Shown: in pieces, positions 12,154 through 24,023 of the stretch | Position numbering within the stretch: the first letter of the stretch is position 1 | Layout of the letters: the number at the start of each line of letters is the position of its first letter | NCBI GenBank assembly: GCA_035236585.1 | Contig: CP141137.1 | Span: 46,956,057-47,020,056 of the forward strand | Length of the DNA stretch: 64,000 nt | From: Warburgia ugandensis | Lineage: Eukaryota; Streptophyta; Magnoliopsida; Canellales; Canellaceae | Direction: 5' to 3' | Position numbers and translations under genes: made by a program | Notes under the pieces: generated by a model | Told to the model about the DNA's origin: nothing | What the model saw: only the letters and a program-made list of their open reading frames with translations | Databases searched by the model: none

Positions 12154-13262
12154 CAACTAATGAGTTAATTAAATAACTCCTTCTATTCTCATTCTCACCT
12201 AATGAGTTAATTACATAACTCTTCTCTTTCTATACTCATTATCCACTAATGAGTTAATTACATAATTCTTCTCTTTCTATACTCATTATCAAGTAATGAG
12301 TTAATTACATAACTCTTCTCTTTCTATACTCATCATCAATTAATGAGTTAATTACATAACTCTTTCTATACTCATTCTCAACTAATGAGTTAATTACATA
12401 ACTCCCTCTATTCTCATTCTCACCTAATGAGTTAATTACATAACTCTATACTCATTATCCATTAATGAGTTAATTACATAACTCTATACTCATTATCAAC
12501 TAATGAGTTAATTACATAAATTTTTCTATACTCATTCTCAACTAATGAGTTAATTACATAACTCCCTCTATTCTCATTCTCACCTAATGAGTTAATTACA
12601 TAACTCCTTTCTTTCTATACTCATTATCCACTAATGAGTTAATTACATAACTCTTCTCTTTCTATACTCATTATCAAGTAATGAGTTAATTACATAACTC
12701 TTCTCTTTCTATGCTCATTATCAACTAATGAGTTAATTACATAACTCTTTCTATTCTCATTCTCAACTAATGAGCTAATTACATAACTCCTATTCTCATT
12801 CTCACCTAACGAGTTAATTACATGACTCTTTCTTTACTTATTCTCAACTAATGAATTACATACTCATCCAGGTCATCCTCAACAATGAGTTAATTACATA
12901 ACTCTTTCTTTACTCATTCTCAACCTCAACAACTAATGAGTTACTTACATAACTCTTTTTAAGTCCATCCTCAACTAAGATGAGTTAATTACATAACTCT
13001 TTCTTTACTCATCCTCAACCTCAACAGCTAATGAGTTACATAACTCTTTTTAAGCTTATCCTCTACTAAGATGGGTTAATTACATAACTCTTTCTTTACT
13101 CATCCTCAACCTCAACAACTAATGAGTTACTTACATAACTCTTTTTAAGCTCATCCTCAACTAAGATGAGTTAATTACATAACTCTTTCTTTAATCATCC
13201 CCAACCTCAACAACTAATGAGTTACTTACATAACTCTTTTTTAAGCTCATCCTCAACTAAGA
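12154..13262. repeat. ATGAGTTAATTACATAACTC minisatellite
   Basis: More than 20 tandem copies. The basic unit, about 37-47 bp, combines AATGAGTTAATTACATAACT with a pyrimidine-rich TCTTTCTATACTCATTATCA stretch. From about 12,840 the array shifts to a longer compound unit of roughly 100 bp, with CCTCAACCTCAACAACTAATG and TTTTTAAGCTCATCCTC alternating. Each core is partly palindromic (GAGTTAATTAC...GTAA-type). There is no open frame. It sits between arrays B and C. Confidence 0.9.
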
Positions 13263-13387
13263 TTCTTTATGCTTTATGCTTTAAGGCTTAAGCAATATTA
13301 ATTATTCAATTTAATTTTGCACAACTGGCTACAACTTGCCTAGTAGCCTACAGTCTCTTGTTATATCAATTATTCAATTTGCTATAT

Positions 13388-13660
13388 TTGGGAACTATAG
13401 GATGGTTAATATAAAATCGTCCTTTATAACATAATGATATAAGACGGTTATGTAATAACCATCCTATATTTTGTATTATCACTTATTGCTTATAAGACAA
13501 TTATTTATAAACTGTCCTATGATCATTACTAAATAAAGGACTATTAATTAATAACCATCTTATAATTATCATAATATAGGATGGTTTTTGTATAACAGTC
13601 CTATATTGTTTTGATGATAGAGGACTGTTATGTGACAACCGTCTTATATTTATCTTTTCG
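13388..13660. repeat. Palindromic array C
   Basis: Inverted units such as ATAGGATGGTTA...TCGTCCTTTATA and ATAAGACGGTTA...TAACCATCCTATA stand just upstream of the Ulp1-type gene. They are of the same family as arrays A, B and D. Because the array lies within 270 bp of the predicted start codon, it may overlap the promoter of that gene. Confidence 0.75.
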
Positions 13661-13922
13661 TTATACATTATGAACCTTTCTTTCTCCTACCATTCATTGT
13701 TTCACTTCACATTTCGCATTTGTGCCCTAACCTAAGGAGATTCCTTCGAAGTCCAAGATCCCAAGCCTACCAAACCCCCTTCAACCAGAACCACGGCAAA
13801 AACCAGAACAGTGTCAGTGACAAAAAGAAGGAGAGAGGGAGAGGGAAAGCAAGCTAGCTGATCAAGGCGAGAGAAGAACTAGAGAGTGAGAGAGCAAGGG
13901 AGAAACTCAGAAACTGACTGCA

Positions 13923-16900
13923 ATGGAGGAAGAAGGTTCATTAGGTAACTGGTTCTACGCTTGGAAACTCTATGTTGACATTTTCTACCCTATTTTTGTT
14001 ATGTAACACTCTTATTATAGTACATCTCACAAGATAGGGTTAAACTGTTAAGGTTAACAATATTCTTCATCTGCAATCTGCATGGCTACAAGCTTATACA
14101 ACTTCGAACTTCATCTACATGATTCATGATTGCATCTGACATGAATTATTTCACTTACACTTTCCAGTTTTCACTTTTCTAACTGTAGTCATTTCAATTT
14201 TCATTTGTGAAGCAAACATGAAACATGAAGAACTAGAACTAGAACAAAAACATGAAGAAGTAGTATAAGAACACTTAGAAGAGGTAGAACAAGAACAAGA
14301 ACAACAGTTACAACACACAGAGGAAGAACAATCCAGGCTATCCAACACATGTCCACCAACAACACCACCTGTCAATGTCAAAAGAAAGTCCAAGGGGCCA
14401 ACACAAATGGATTATATAAATAAGAGATCATCAAAGGGAATAAAAGAAACTATACAATTCAACAATAGAGGCCAACCGATAGGTGGTACTGTATATGCTT
14501 ATGCTAGCTTCTTATGTTGCACTGTTAGAAGACTTGTGCCAGTCTCCGTGACTGATTGGATACTTATATCGCCAAAAGTCAAAGATGCAATATGGGAAAT
14601 AGTCAAGATATGTAAATTCTTCCTACATATAACATAGTATGTCCCTTATATATTTTGTTTTTGTTTGCATATGATACACTAAGTCACTAAGTCACTGCTC
14701 GATAGTCAGTAATCACTAACATGCTTCTTCTATTGTTTTGTAGTTTGCCTTTGCATATTTGATGAGTATAAGAAGCAACCATTGCTAGGAGCTAGTGAAC
14801 AATGGAGGAAATGAAAGAGTGAGCTTGCAAGGAAGTACATACTTCCAAATTCTAATGATCCTTCTAGGCTTAACATGGTCCCTCAATTGTATTCCTGCTT
14901 CATTGACCAAGAAGCATGGAATCAATTTGTATAGTATAGGCTATCTCCTGATTTTGGGGTAATCACAACTTGAACTAGCCAAGCTAAATTTTGATTCTTG
15001 TAATTATTATATTTGATTGTATTTTGATTACATTACTTTGATGTCTAAGCAAAGCATATAAAAGGACAAAACGCGGGTGCATAGATTCATATGCAGCACC
15101 ACCTTTAAGGGTTGGCTGCGCACAATTAGAGGTAGATGAAGTAAGTATATCATGTGACATTTCATTTGTCTAGTCATAATAGATTTTTATTTTATTAACT
15201 CTGACTTAGTGTCTCTCTTAACAGCAAAAGAAGGCTAGGACAATGGAGCCCATTGACTGTGCTCTTCTATAGAAAATGACACATTCGAAAGGGTGTAACT
15301 CTCAGACCTTTACTAACGAGACAACTGCAGCAATTGCATCAAGAATTGTAAGTGGCTTAAGACTTTAAGTTTTATACTTTTATTTTATATGCCTACTGCC
15401 TAGTTAACTAGTTTTATACTTTTATACTCTTACATTATATAAATATTACATATATAATAGGGATTTGATCATAATATGATATTTACATGTGCAGGAAGAG
15501 TTGACCCAAGAAAGTGTAACTACAGGGACTCTTAACAGCACTACTGCAAAGGGGAACATCCTGTATAGGGCAATGGGCAACAAGGATGAGCAGCCTAGTC
15601 AGGTAAGGGGCCAAGGTAGCGGTGTTGTTCCTTCTAAGTTCTTCCCTAAACAAAAGGCTCCTACCCTATAAGAATTAGAAGAATGGAAGAAGCAAACTGT
15701 TGTGGAGATATATAGTAAGGTGAAAGATCAATTGTTGAAGGAACTCTAGGGTGGCAGAAGAACCTCATGTCAAGATGATGTTGGCCCTCAAGCTTAACCT
15801 TAAGTTCAAGTTCAACTAGAACCACCCCAATCTGACAATAGCTGCACTCCTAGTCCTCCATTAGATGAATAGGTGGCAGAGCAAGTACTTGAAGATGATG
15901 TCCCAATCAGTGAGGTATCTATATTGACATGTTTACTTTTAAAATGTTTAATTATTTAGCAACCTTTTTAGTTTACATCACTAATCATTATATATATGTT
16001 ATTTCTCAAATGCAGGTGGGTCAGTGCATGTTGTAACTACATACATCTAAGAACTATGTGGCTATGGCAACACTGTACAAGGTTAGGCCCATGACTTTTG
16101 CCACCTTGCATGGCAAGTTGATGCCTCCACACTCTAAGCGCATGTGCATTACTATTGCCATTCAACCTGATGCTCCCCTTCCATTTCCAATACAAGGGGA
16201 TGATATTGAAACTATTGGAGATGCAATTGGATATCATGTGAGTTGGCCAGAGAAACTTATCAAACTAATGATATCCAATTCCAAGGTACATATATTCTAA
16301 CTGTAGTCATGACATCATTTTCTGCTACCTTTTTTAAGTCATCCTAAATTGTTAATTGATTAATATTGTATGCAACATGTTGGATCACCAGAAGTAGCAC
16401 AAGGCGCAATTGAAGCGAACCTTCCCACCAACAAATTCTGGCATAGTGGCAAGTGTAGCCCCATCCCAGCCTTGCCAGGTAGTTCTATATATTTGCATAG
16501 TTGTATCATGTTACATATGGACTTGAACAATGCAACAACTAACAAGTTTAAAGCACTTGTTAGGTGCCCACAAGCTCCAAAAGTTTTGTTGTTTTATCCT
16601 AGGTTAGAATTTGTGATCTTAGATTCTTACTTGAAGTAATGATTAGAGATAAAAAAAAGTTTTATTATCTTGCCCTAGGTTGGAACTTGTAATCTTACTT
16701 GAAGTAATGATTGGAGATGTTTTATGGAATTCATATGTTTCTTTTATCTTTCATCATCATGATCATCAAGACCTTATCCTAATATATGAAAAATATTACA
16801 ATTTGATCTCACCATCTCTCTTCTTTTATTTATGTTAGTATACCAGTATATGTTATATATATTCATTACTAATTTCTAAAATGTTACATCTACAGCGTAG

Positions 16901-18150
16901 GAATCCGGTGGAGGTTCCACCTAACATGCCTCCATTCCTAAGAGTACTATATAGACTGGCCAATTAAGATAAGGAAATGAGCCCCATAAGGATAGAGGTA
17001 GGTGTGCTTGCAGATGATGTAGTTGAGGTTTCACTCTTCAAGGAAGACCACTTGGCCATATGTAATATGGCTCAATTGGAATACATGCACATCGTAGTCT
17101 ATATAGGGTATATCATCATGTAACTGCTCTATTAGAGTTAGACTATTACAAATAAAGTAACATTACTTGCTTTTTAATAACACTTGATAATTATTTAACA
17201 CTAACCCAAATTCCTAATACAAGTATTTGCATGATAAGTTGCAAAGATTAGAGGTCAAGGACATTTACAAGTTCCTTGACCCTTCTCTTGTCTTTCGATT
17301 GGACTATTTGCCCACAGACAAACAAAGTGAAGATATCATTCCCAGGCTCATGGGTTGTGCGAAGGGGCAAGTATTACTAATTCCCTACAATAGCGAGTAT
17401 GTTGTAACATATGTTGCTAAATTATGTCATTTCAATTTCATAATTCACACACATGAATATCTATATCAGTTAAGATTTGAAAACATACAATTGAATTATT
17501 ATTTTTATAGGTCCCATTGGATGCTGTTAGCTTTGGATGTGCATGGTGGCCATGCAATTTTTTTCAATTCGTGTGGAGAGCACATTCGAGAACACTTGAT
17601 GGAAATTATAAACAAGTAAGTCTTTATTATTCCTTTCATTATAATATAACTACTCACCTGATATGTGGCAACTATCATAATATTCATAATCTAATGCTTT
17701 TCAATTATGTGTGTAGTGCATGGCATAAATGGGCTGAGCAGGAAGGTATTGACCACCCAGCAAAACTCAACTAGAAGAAGGCCAAGGCAAGGTTTACTAA
17801 TTACTGCTCTTTAGACTCTTTACTAGAATTTTAAACCTGAACTTATTTGACATGATATTTGAACCTTTTTTGTTGTCTTTGGTGACATTGGTCTGCAGTG
17901 CCCTAAACAAAAATTCGATTGGAAGTGTGGGTATTATGTTCTGAGATACATGAGAACCCTTATTCGCAATGGAGTTACAATCTCATAATTGAGAAAAGGA
18001 AGACTTACTGACCAATGCTACATTTTTGTTTTGTATATTTCCTGACTAAATCCAAGATTACATGTCTGAACTAAGTTATTATATATTTCTTGCAAGCGGA
18101 TTTAGGAAGCAAGAAGAGTTACTCCCAGTTGGATCTAGACGATATTAGAA
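13923..18150 (+). pseudogene. PTTA (Transposase_24)/DUF8039/Ulp1 C48 protease gene
   Basis: A multi-exon transposon-borne gene. A possible first exon is 13,923-13,944 (MEEEGSLG, donor GTAACT). An acidic Glu-rich region leads into a Transposase_24-like domain (KRKSKGPTQMDYI, FNNRGQPIGG at 14,383-14,490; then DEYKKQPLLGASEQWRK, ELARKYILPNSND at 14,755-14,960). Next come a linker (GQGSGVVPSKFF, about 15,613) and a DUF8039-like domain (VAMATLYKVRPM...GDAIGYHVSWPEKL, 16,050-16,260). The Ulp1 peptidase fold runs from 17,227: splicing 17,397-17,510 out joins IPYNSE to SHWMLLALD. The His codon is 17,515-17,517, Gln 17,908-17,910 and Cys 17,926-17,928 (CGYYVLRYMR). The Gln-to-Cys spacing of six residues matches Ulp1. 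The usual acid position reads Asn (FFNS). A final YSQLDLDDIRMEW-like helix is at about 18,115. Several frames carry stops (after HEEVV, after QWRK, after QKAPTL), so it is probably dead. Confidence 0.75.
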
Positions 18151-18789
18151 TGGAATGGACATATCATATTATGAATTTTAATTTGTAGTTTAGTGATGTA
18201 AATGAATGTATTAATCATGTATATACATTTTACTCAAATATAATACAAAGATCATTTCATTTCTATGGATGTGTTCTAGTTTTCTTTTGATTGAAGTACA
18301 CTGTTTCAATGTATGTGATTTCTTTGTTTCAAACTTTCAATGATGGGATTGGGAAGTTGGTGTCTTGAACCAGACATATAATATATGGGATGTGGCTGTC
18401 CATGAAGAAGAGTGAATGTATCATGTACAGTATGGGTGATTGGGTGTACTTTTATTTGTTCAATTCAATGTGAACTGTATGGAGAAGTTATAGAATGTTG
18501 AAAGTAAATGTGTACAATGATTATAAATATAGTAGGTTGAATGCGAATGTGTTATTTTGACACATTAGTCCATTACTATGGATGTATTCCATTTTTTGTT
18601 TTGATTCAAGTATGTGTCAATGTGTGTGCTTACTTTATTTCAAATTTTTAATGATGGGAGGTTGGTGTGTTCAAGGCTTCAAGAGTCAAGATAGGGTTTT
18701 GATATGTGAGGTTGTCGATAATGGAGAGAGAGAATTGTGTGTGGAGTCACACACTAGACATTTGGACAGTAATACAAGTTATACATTTT

Positions 18790-19245
18790 AACTAATATAG
18801 GACGGGTATTTAGTATCGGTCCTAAATTGGGATAAGGTCTTGATGATGATGATTTAGTATCGGTCCTATATAACTAATTAAATATAGGAAGGTTAAAAAA
18901 TAAGCGTCCTATAGAATCTTAAAATATAGGACGGTTACTTAATAACTGTCCTATAGAACCCTAAAATATAGGTTGGTTATTTAATAACTGTCCTATATAA
19001 CATACAAATATAAAATGCCAACTTATCAACCGTCTTATAGAAGATATAAAAATATAGGACAGTTTTGTATTAATCGTCCTATAGCCTATTGGAACCTATA
19101 CAAATATACGACTGTAACACCTTTAATTATATAAGATGGTTACTTATTAACTATCCTATATAACATATGGTAGCATGGCTATTTATTAACTGTCCTATAT
19201 CAGTTCAAATATAGGACTGTTACTCAGAAACCATCTTATTTAGTG
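18790..19245. repeat. Palindromic array D
   Basis: About eight inverted ATAGGACGGTTA...TAACNGTCCTATA units follow the Ulp1-type gene. The part 18,934-19,170 is the direct-repeat partner of array A. Units before 18,934 (TAGTATCGGTCCTA forms) and after 19,170 have no close partner in A. Confidence 0.8.
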
Positions 19246-19450
19246 TAAGGTCACGTGTCATTCGGGTCAACTCGAAGTTTTACCAGGTCGTGTGTTAGAC
19301 ATGTCAACACGATAGGTCCTAATGGTTGACACAAACATGACACGATTTTGAGCGTGTATTTTCCGGGTTGACACAATTAATGACACAAACACGATAAGAC
19401 TCAACCCTAACCTGCTAAATGTGTGTCATGTTATCGTATCGTGTCGTATT
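19246..19450. repeat. Right subterminal CGTGT motif region
   Basis: Motifs such as CACGTGTCA, GTCGTGTG, GACACAAACATGACACG, CACAAACACGATA and CGTGTCGTATT crowd the last 200 bp. They mirror the left subterminal region in motif type though not in order. Confidence 0.7.
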
Positions 19451-19470
19451 TTGCCAGGCCTACCTGTAGA
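19451..19470 (-). repeat. Right hAT terminal inverted repeat and target duplication
   Basis: TTGCCAGGCCTA (19,451-19,462) is the exact inverse of the left end. It is followed by CCTGTAGA (19,463-19,470), which matches the left flank CTTGTAGA in seven of eight bases. Confidence 0.85.
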
Positions 19471-19536
19471 CATGGAATCTGTTTTGATGGCTTGCATTGT
19501 GTTAATTAATATTCAAATTATCATCAGTCGTTCGGC

Positions 19537-19666
19537 AGCCCTATTGCATAAAGCTCCCGCCTATGTGAGATTTGGGGGCAGACAAAAAGGGTCTATAGTA
19601 TGCAGCCTTGAACCCGTGATCTCAAGGGACAACAACTTTACCATTGTGCTAAGGCTCCTCCCCTTC
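19537..19666 (-). mobile_element. Au-type SINE, short variant
   Basis: Read on the minus strand: GAGGAGCCTTAGCACAATGG, B box ACGGGTTCAAGGC, then directly GCTGCATACTATAGACCC and GCGGGAGCTTTATGCA. Relative to the copies at 3,866 and 4,653 the AAACAGCCTCTTGCA segment is missing. Flanking 18-bp strings TATCATCAGTCGTTCGGC (19,519-19,536) and TATCATCAGTTGGTCGGC (19,667-19,684) differ at two bases and form its target duplication. Confidence 0.82.
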
Positions 19667-19689
19667 TATCATCAGTTGGTCGGCCACAT

Positions 19690-20408
19690 GCATAAATTGC
19701 ATTAGCTTCATGTTAGCCCTTCTCTGACCAATGAAATTTTATAATCTTTATGTGCATAAAATTGAAGGACATAGCTAGTTTCAATCACTAGTATCAAGCC
19801 TTTGAGAGAATTGAAGCATGATGCAGTTTCCTATTACTTAATACTAATTGATTGGGTTAACCAAACAATTAAAAACTATCTGAGATGTCATGCTCCGTCA
19901 TACTAACGAGATTCCACTAAGGGTACCAATCTTTTGAACATATCTCCGTAGAAAATGTTACTAAAAAAGACTGCAACTCCAACCACAGAATTTCATCGCA
20001 CTTTAGAAGATTATTCTAATAACAATAATCTAATATTACTTCTAAAAATGAGAACAATGAATCAAGTTGAGAAGAAAGCAAAAAATACTCGTGATTTCAC
20101 ACAATTCCCTAAAATTAGGGCTAGTTCATTGATATACATGACTCTTTTGCATAGAAACAACTTTGACACTTTGAACACTTAAGTAGCTAAATCGCCATAC
20201 TGAACTGCTAAAAGCATGTTAGGAACTCCACGAAGCGGTGGAAGCCCAATAATTTCCCACCAGACAATTTCTTAAAGGTTATCCCTCAATCAACTTGAAG
20301 AAACTATGCATAATTTTCCACTGAATGGGAAAAAACCAAGTTTAATCGTTGGACAAGATTAAGGTTACAGCCAATACGATTCACATAATCAACTACAATT
20401 ATGATTAA
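19690..20408. other. Spacer and probable ABCG 3' flank
   Basis: AT-rich DNA with no recognised gene. Because the transporter gene ends at 20,409 on the minus strand, the part nearest to it should hold its 3' untranslated region. I found no clear polyadenylation signal to fix the end. Confidence 0.4.
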
Positions 20409-23400
20409 TTAGTGAGGCTTAACCATTCTTAGGGCTACATAAGCCAAAAGCCGATAACCTACCAACATTAGGGTCAATGCAACCACATCAAAAGACTTGT
20501 TATCTAGCCCTAGTTGCTTAATTGGTGGAAAGTCCACAACCCTGCATGATGACACCATCCCACAGTCATACAAGTCGCGTTCATCGTATTGCACCCCCAA
20601 GAGAAGCTTGTAGCAATAGAAACTGAAGGAAATGTACTTCAACCAAGCTATGAAAGGTGGTATGTGTTGAATGTAGTATCCCCCAGCTAGTAAAAAGGTG
20701 AGCATAGTCACTGAGGCTAGTGTGGTTGCTTGTTTCATGTCCATGAGAATGGCTCCTAGAGCCAATCCTAGCCCTTGAGAGACCAAGACATTGTAGAGGA
20801 TCACCAGCAGGGTGAAGATGAAATTTGATGGATAGGGCTTGAGGCCTCCCATCCAGTATGTAACAACCGTAAAGATCATGGGAAGAACGAGCTCCATCGG
20901 CAAGTCTCCAGCCATGCGGGCAAAGAAATAAGAGGAGAGGCAATACATGCCCGATGACCGCTCCTTGATTAGCATGGATCGCTCTTGAGGGAAAGTGAAG
21001 ATGGCATTGAACAATGGGAAGAAGCCCCAGAAGATTGAGAAGAAGAAGAGAAGGCCAACCTGCGATGAAGGTATCATCGTTAAGCTCAAACCCAACAGTT
21101 GTACTGCTAAGTTAATACACTAATCAGTGGTATATCGTACACGTAATTCTAAAGAAAAGCTGCGAGGGGAACGCCTGCAACAGGATTTGCCACCCACATT
21201 ATTTGATGCTATCCATGCAAACTGTTCGCATAAATTCCATTCTGGAATGGGTGCAATGTACGTAGCAAACAAGTGGGTGTCAAAACCATTTCTCTGTGAG
21301 CAGTTTGGCATACCTGATCTTGTATGTGGGCCGGACTGGAGTGCCACCACAGTAGACCTGAAAGAACCGAAACTGACATGACCTGGAAAATCCTCAGCCC
21401 AGAGAATGATTCGTGTTTTCTCTCTTTCAAACCCCTTTTCAGCAGCACATTGAATTGGTCCCACCAGCTTGTGGTCCATTGATTCTCCGAACCTGCTCCA
21501 GCCAATGAGACCGTCAGATTAAGTTTCGAATTCAATCTTTGAGTATTAGCAACTTAATTGATGTGCAATAATCAGTACTCTATTGAAATCCAAGTGCTTA
21601 GACTTCACACCAGCAAAATCCATGATTTATGCAGTGACTCAAAGTATATGTAGGGCCCTCATCTTAACCACAAGGTTCTTTAGGTTAAGATGATCGAATG
21701 GCTTTGATCACCCACATTCTCTATTTCGTCAATGTGATCCTTGGTATTATATGGCATCCTAATATATCTGTACGCATGGTACGTATATAATTAATCTTTT
21801 GGAAAATTTTGGGTCCATATTGAATTCATTTTTCAATGAAGATCTTGTATTGTACTCCATTTATATTTTGGCCTCAGAAACATGGCCTACCATTTGAGTG
21901 CCTTCAAATTTTTTCCCACTTCACAATAGAATTCGACAAAGAGAAGAGGGCAGTCAAAAGGATTCAACACATATTCCACTATTTTAACAATTTTTGGAAA
22001 GAAAAGTGACTGTTTTGTTACGAAATGGATTAAGAAGAATATATGATGAAACATTGTTGCTAGATTCGCTTACACCGAAATTTGGTGCGAGTCAATGTTA
22101 ATTTGGAAACATCCTTTTTCAATTGCCTACTTACATCGGTGAGATAGTTTCCCTGCTAAAGAAGCATGTGGGTTCTGGGAATTGTGGTGCATCTCCGCCT
22201 TCAATCCACTGTACAAGTTCTTCTTATAAGATAATATCAGAGACTGCTTTATTGAATTTTGATCATCAGCATCTAACCGTCCATGAGTCTCTTGTTGATC
22301 TCCTTGCCTAGTATCTGGAACAACACCTGCGTTCGTTTCCAATGGTCTCAATTATCATCGTGAAATATAAAGAAGAAATTAAAGAAGTTTTACTAGAATA
22401 CATTTATACACCTTATCTAGTGTGTAGACATGTCCAGTGTCCATTTCTAAAGAGGCTGGCTGGCACTGGGTAACAAATATTGGATCAAACTATCCACGGA
22501 TAGCAGTCATGAATGGCTTAATATTTTGTCTGTACAGGTTTTGTGGTTGTTAATAGTAGGGATAAGATAAAGTTGGAATGCATTATATACGGAAAGATGA
22601 ACAAAGTAATCGCTAACCAAACAGCAAATAAAGCGCGTACAGTTGTGCTATATTTATTCCTTTGCCAAGAAGAATATGAAAAATGTAAAACGAAATTAAA
22701 GAAACAGAAAAAACACTATATAAAAACAAGAACTTAGTAAAGACATGCTATATAAGCAGAAGAAATTATTCTTGTTCAAAAGAATACAATTAAAAATAAA
22801 AATAAAAGAATGAAAAGGGGTCACTAGGGCAATTTAGTCATTGCAAAAACCACGAGTTAGCTTAAGGATGACGTACCATTAGCAAGATCGAGCAGAAAAT
22901 CCGCAGGATTGACAGTGGGACCCGGCACGAACCCGATAGACCCGAAATACTCCAGCAACCGATGCGAACTTCCACTATATATCGGACACCCCTCCGATAG
23001 AACCAAAACCTTGTCAAACATCCGATACAACCGGCTCGAAGGCTGGTGTATCGTTGTTACGACCGTTCTATCACCTCTAGCCAACCCTTGCAGCGTTGCC
23101 ACAATTCGTTGAGCCGTAGTGGAATCCAAGCCCGAAGTGGGCTCATCAATAAGTAACAAACTTGGGTTTACCAGCATCTCCTGCCCGATGCTCACCCGTT
23201 TGCGTTCCCCGCCCGATACACCTCGTAACAGTGGCCCACCAACTATACTATTACGACACCGAGTCAGTCCGAGTTCGAGAATTACCGACTCGACCTGGTT
23301 GAGTTTCTCCTGTTCAGGAAGAGTCTTTGGCAACCTGAGCAAAGCGGCGTAAGTTAGCGTTTCCAGTACGGTCAGATGCGGGTAGAGAACGTCGTCCTGC

Positions 23401-24023
23401 GTCACGAAACCCGTCTTGCGTTTAACCGAACTGGAGAAGGGCTGGCCGTTGTAAGTTACACTACCGGTGATTTTGCCGGGAAGCCTGCCCGCGAGTGCCG
23501 TCAGGAGCGTTGTTTTCCCGCTACCAGAGGGACCCAGCATCGCCATGATCTCTCCTGGCCGTACGATCCCCATCACCCCGTTCAGTATGATCCGGTCGGG
23601 CTTTGGGTCCGGGCTGGAAAAACAGTGTGAATCCGTTCGCCCGTTAATCTTGTAGGCCACGTCCTCAAACTGCACAAGAAGCGGTTTTTAGCAAGACCCC
23701 ATTTCATTTTTCTCACCTGCGCCCTGCATCTGTATCAACTAAGTGCATGGACAAAGGTGAGGGAAGATGATAAAATCATAAAAGCCATTTTGGGTTACCT
23801 TGACCGTTATAGGGCGTAAAGCCTTGCGAAGAATCGAGCTTGGATGACAAGGGACCGTCTGCAGCTGTTCTGGCATTCGGACTTCCAGACGGCCGGCGGC
23901 ATTAGTGGTGGAGTCTCCCAGCCTGCATTCGCTAGGCTCGGCGTGGACGGAGAAATTCTCGGATCGGTTGGCAGTTGGAATCCGGCTCGCGATTCCTATC
24001 TCGTCTTGCTGTGGGGGCATCAT
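20409..24023 (-). CDS. ABCG14-like: ABCG14-like half-size ABC transporter
   Basis: Plasma-membrane ABCG (WBC) half-transporter; it would work as a dimer. Arabidopsis ABCG14, the closest relative I recall, exports cytokinin for root-to-shoot transport. Exons by splice sites: 24,023-23,799; 23,669-22,877; 22,326-22,135; 21,492-21,314; 21,059-20,409. All introns are GT-AG, phases agree (0, 1, 1, 0), and the sum is 2,040 nt, 679 residues plus stop, near the family norm of about 650. The ATP-binding domain has Walker [10 protein letters not shown] (about 121-129), Q-loop VTQDD, signature VSGGERKR (about 227-234), Walker B LLLIDEP (about 247-253) and H-loop His about 284 (TIHQPSSR). A linker with [13 protein letters not shown] leads to six predicted membrane helices, with [22 protein letters not shown] and [13 protein letters not shown]. 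Start: the first Met upstream of [14 protein letters not shown]. No break is seen. Substrate is inferred from similarity only. Confidence 0.93.

Larger units (their letters stand above)
7749..19462. mobile_element. hAT-bounded composite DNA transposon, 11.7 kb
   Basis: The unit begins TAGGCCTGGCAA (7,749-7,760) and ends with its exact inverse TTGCCAGGCCTA (19,451-19,462). It is flanked by CTTGTAGA (7,741-7,748) and CCTGTAGA (19,463-19,470), an 8-bp target duplication with one mismatch; 8 bp is the hAT superfamily length. Inside are, from left, subterminal CGTGT/ACACG motifs, palindromic array A, a decayed hAT transposase (minus strand), array B, a minisatellite, array C, a PTTA/DUF8039/Ulp1 gene (plus strand), array D and right subterminal motifs. 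One reading is a single large hAT element with two genes. Another is a CACTA-like element, whose family often carries PTTA and Ulp1 domains, nested inside a hAT. No convincing inner CACTA termini or 3-bp duplications were seen. Confidence 0.75.

Noticed and set aside
7970-19245. Possible CACTA ends (CACAATT near 7,965; TTAGTG near 19,234)
   Set aside because: The left end does not read CACTA, the inverse ends do not match beyond a few bases, and the 3-bp flanks (CGA, TAA) differ.
20581-21479. Overlapping open frames in the transporter exons
   Set aside because: Shadow frames of exons 4 and 5 with no domain of their own.
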